Below are positions 63,701 to 64,000 of a stretch of DNA of 64,000 bases, piece by piece; position 1 is the stretch's first letter; each line of letters starts with the position of its first letter. The stretch lies in assembly GCA_013398055.1 (NCBI GenBank), contig VZRS01007545.1, forward strand, positions 434,001-498,000, in the 5' to 3' direction. Source of the DNA: Ifrita kowaldi (lineage: Eukaryota > Chordata > Aves > Passeriformes > Cinclosomatidae). The translations under genes and the position numbers were made by a program. The notes beneath the pieces are model-generated. The model saw only the letters and a list, made by a program, of their open reading frames with translations, was not told the origin of the DNA and ran no database searches.

Positions 63701-64000
63701 TCATTTCAAAGAGATAATATGGAACCGTTACATTTTTAAAATGTGAAACAAAATGCATGAAGGAATTAAGCAGAAGAGAATAAATAAAATATAAGGCATG
63801 TAAGATTATTTCATGGGTTAATTATTTTCCATGGAAGCAGAGGGAACATACCAACTTTTGCTAAAATTAACTGTTTTTGCAAAACCATAAGTTCTACGGT
63901 TTTATTCAATATGTCTGAACATATTTTGCAGAGCAGAAAATGGAATATCTGTAATACTAAGTGGTTTCTACAAAGTAGATGATGCTGGTAAAAGTGATAG
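60723..64000. other. Intronic sequence, first part low complexity
   Basis: The A/C-rich tract (60811-60969) is followed by plain AT-rich intron. There is an A-rich patch at 61680-61720 and an A12 run at 63361-63372. Open frames are at most 71 codons. No further element is recognised. Confidence 0.5.
60811..60969 (+). repeat. A/C-rich, almost T-free tract
   Basis: In about 159 bases the + strand has only four T. It is A-dominated with irregular ACAAA, CCAAA, AAACC and GAAAA units and ends in a C5 run. It resembles the tract at 26263-26357 in texture. The frames across it on both strands reflect composition. Confidence 0.82.

Larger units (their letters stand above)
27129..64000 (+). other. 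CSMD1: CSMD1 intron 2, proximal part (partial)
   Basis: No sequence encoding the next part of the CUB domain (the expected continuation of the split Arg codon) was found to the right, so all of this is inferred to be intron. It is typical bird intron: AT-rich background with CR1 copies in both orientations, two LTR fragments and simple repeats. It may contain a recursive splice site at 49003/49004 (listed separately). Confidence 0.85.

Overview
The window looks like songbird (passerine) genomic DNA. It is AT-rich and non-coding over almost its whole length, carries many CR1 LINE fragments (the dominant retroposon of birds), and holds LTRs that I recognise from passerine endogenous retrovirus families. 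No bacterial-type operon, RNA gene or CRISPR array is visible.

The only confident protein-coding sequence is one 217-bp exon at 26912-27128 on the + strand. It encodes the start of the first CUB domain of CSMD1 (CUB and Sushi multiple domains 1) and has intact splice sites. It corresponds to exon 2 of CSMD1. About 26.9 kb on its left is therefore the end of intron 1, and about 36.9 kb on its right is the start of intron 2. This fits a giant neural gene whose early introns run to many tens or hundreds of kilobases.

Region by region. 1-3757: plain intron. 3763-4595: GC-rich, CpG-rich solo LTR with a 5-bp target-site duplication. 4833-4956 and 8403-9046: CR1 fragments. 9047-21480: plain intron with a small GC-rich island at about 19080-19600. 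21480-22510: an old, decayed CR1 with a recognisable reverse-transcriptase relic. 22511-26911: plain intron with short tandem, palindromic and A/C-rich sequence. 26912-27128: CSMD1 exon. 29396-30111, 32539-33025, 35690-36208 (+) abutting 36209-36941 (-), 37598-37701 and 50333-50642: CR1 copies in intron 2. 41769-42434: an anomalously stop-poor block of unknown origin. 48987-49011: a textbook-like recursive splice motif. 52608-52690 and 60232-60722: LTR fragments. 60811-60969: an A/C-rich, almost T-free tract.

I found no multi-gene system. The most interesting leads are the candidate recursive (ratchet) splice site in CSMD1 intron 2, the stop-poor block near 42 kb that may be a decayed retrocopy, and an inverted CR1 pair in which both copies have lost their 3' tails at the junction. 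Most other open frames are of lengths expected by chance or are relics of CR1 and LTR sequence.
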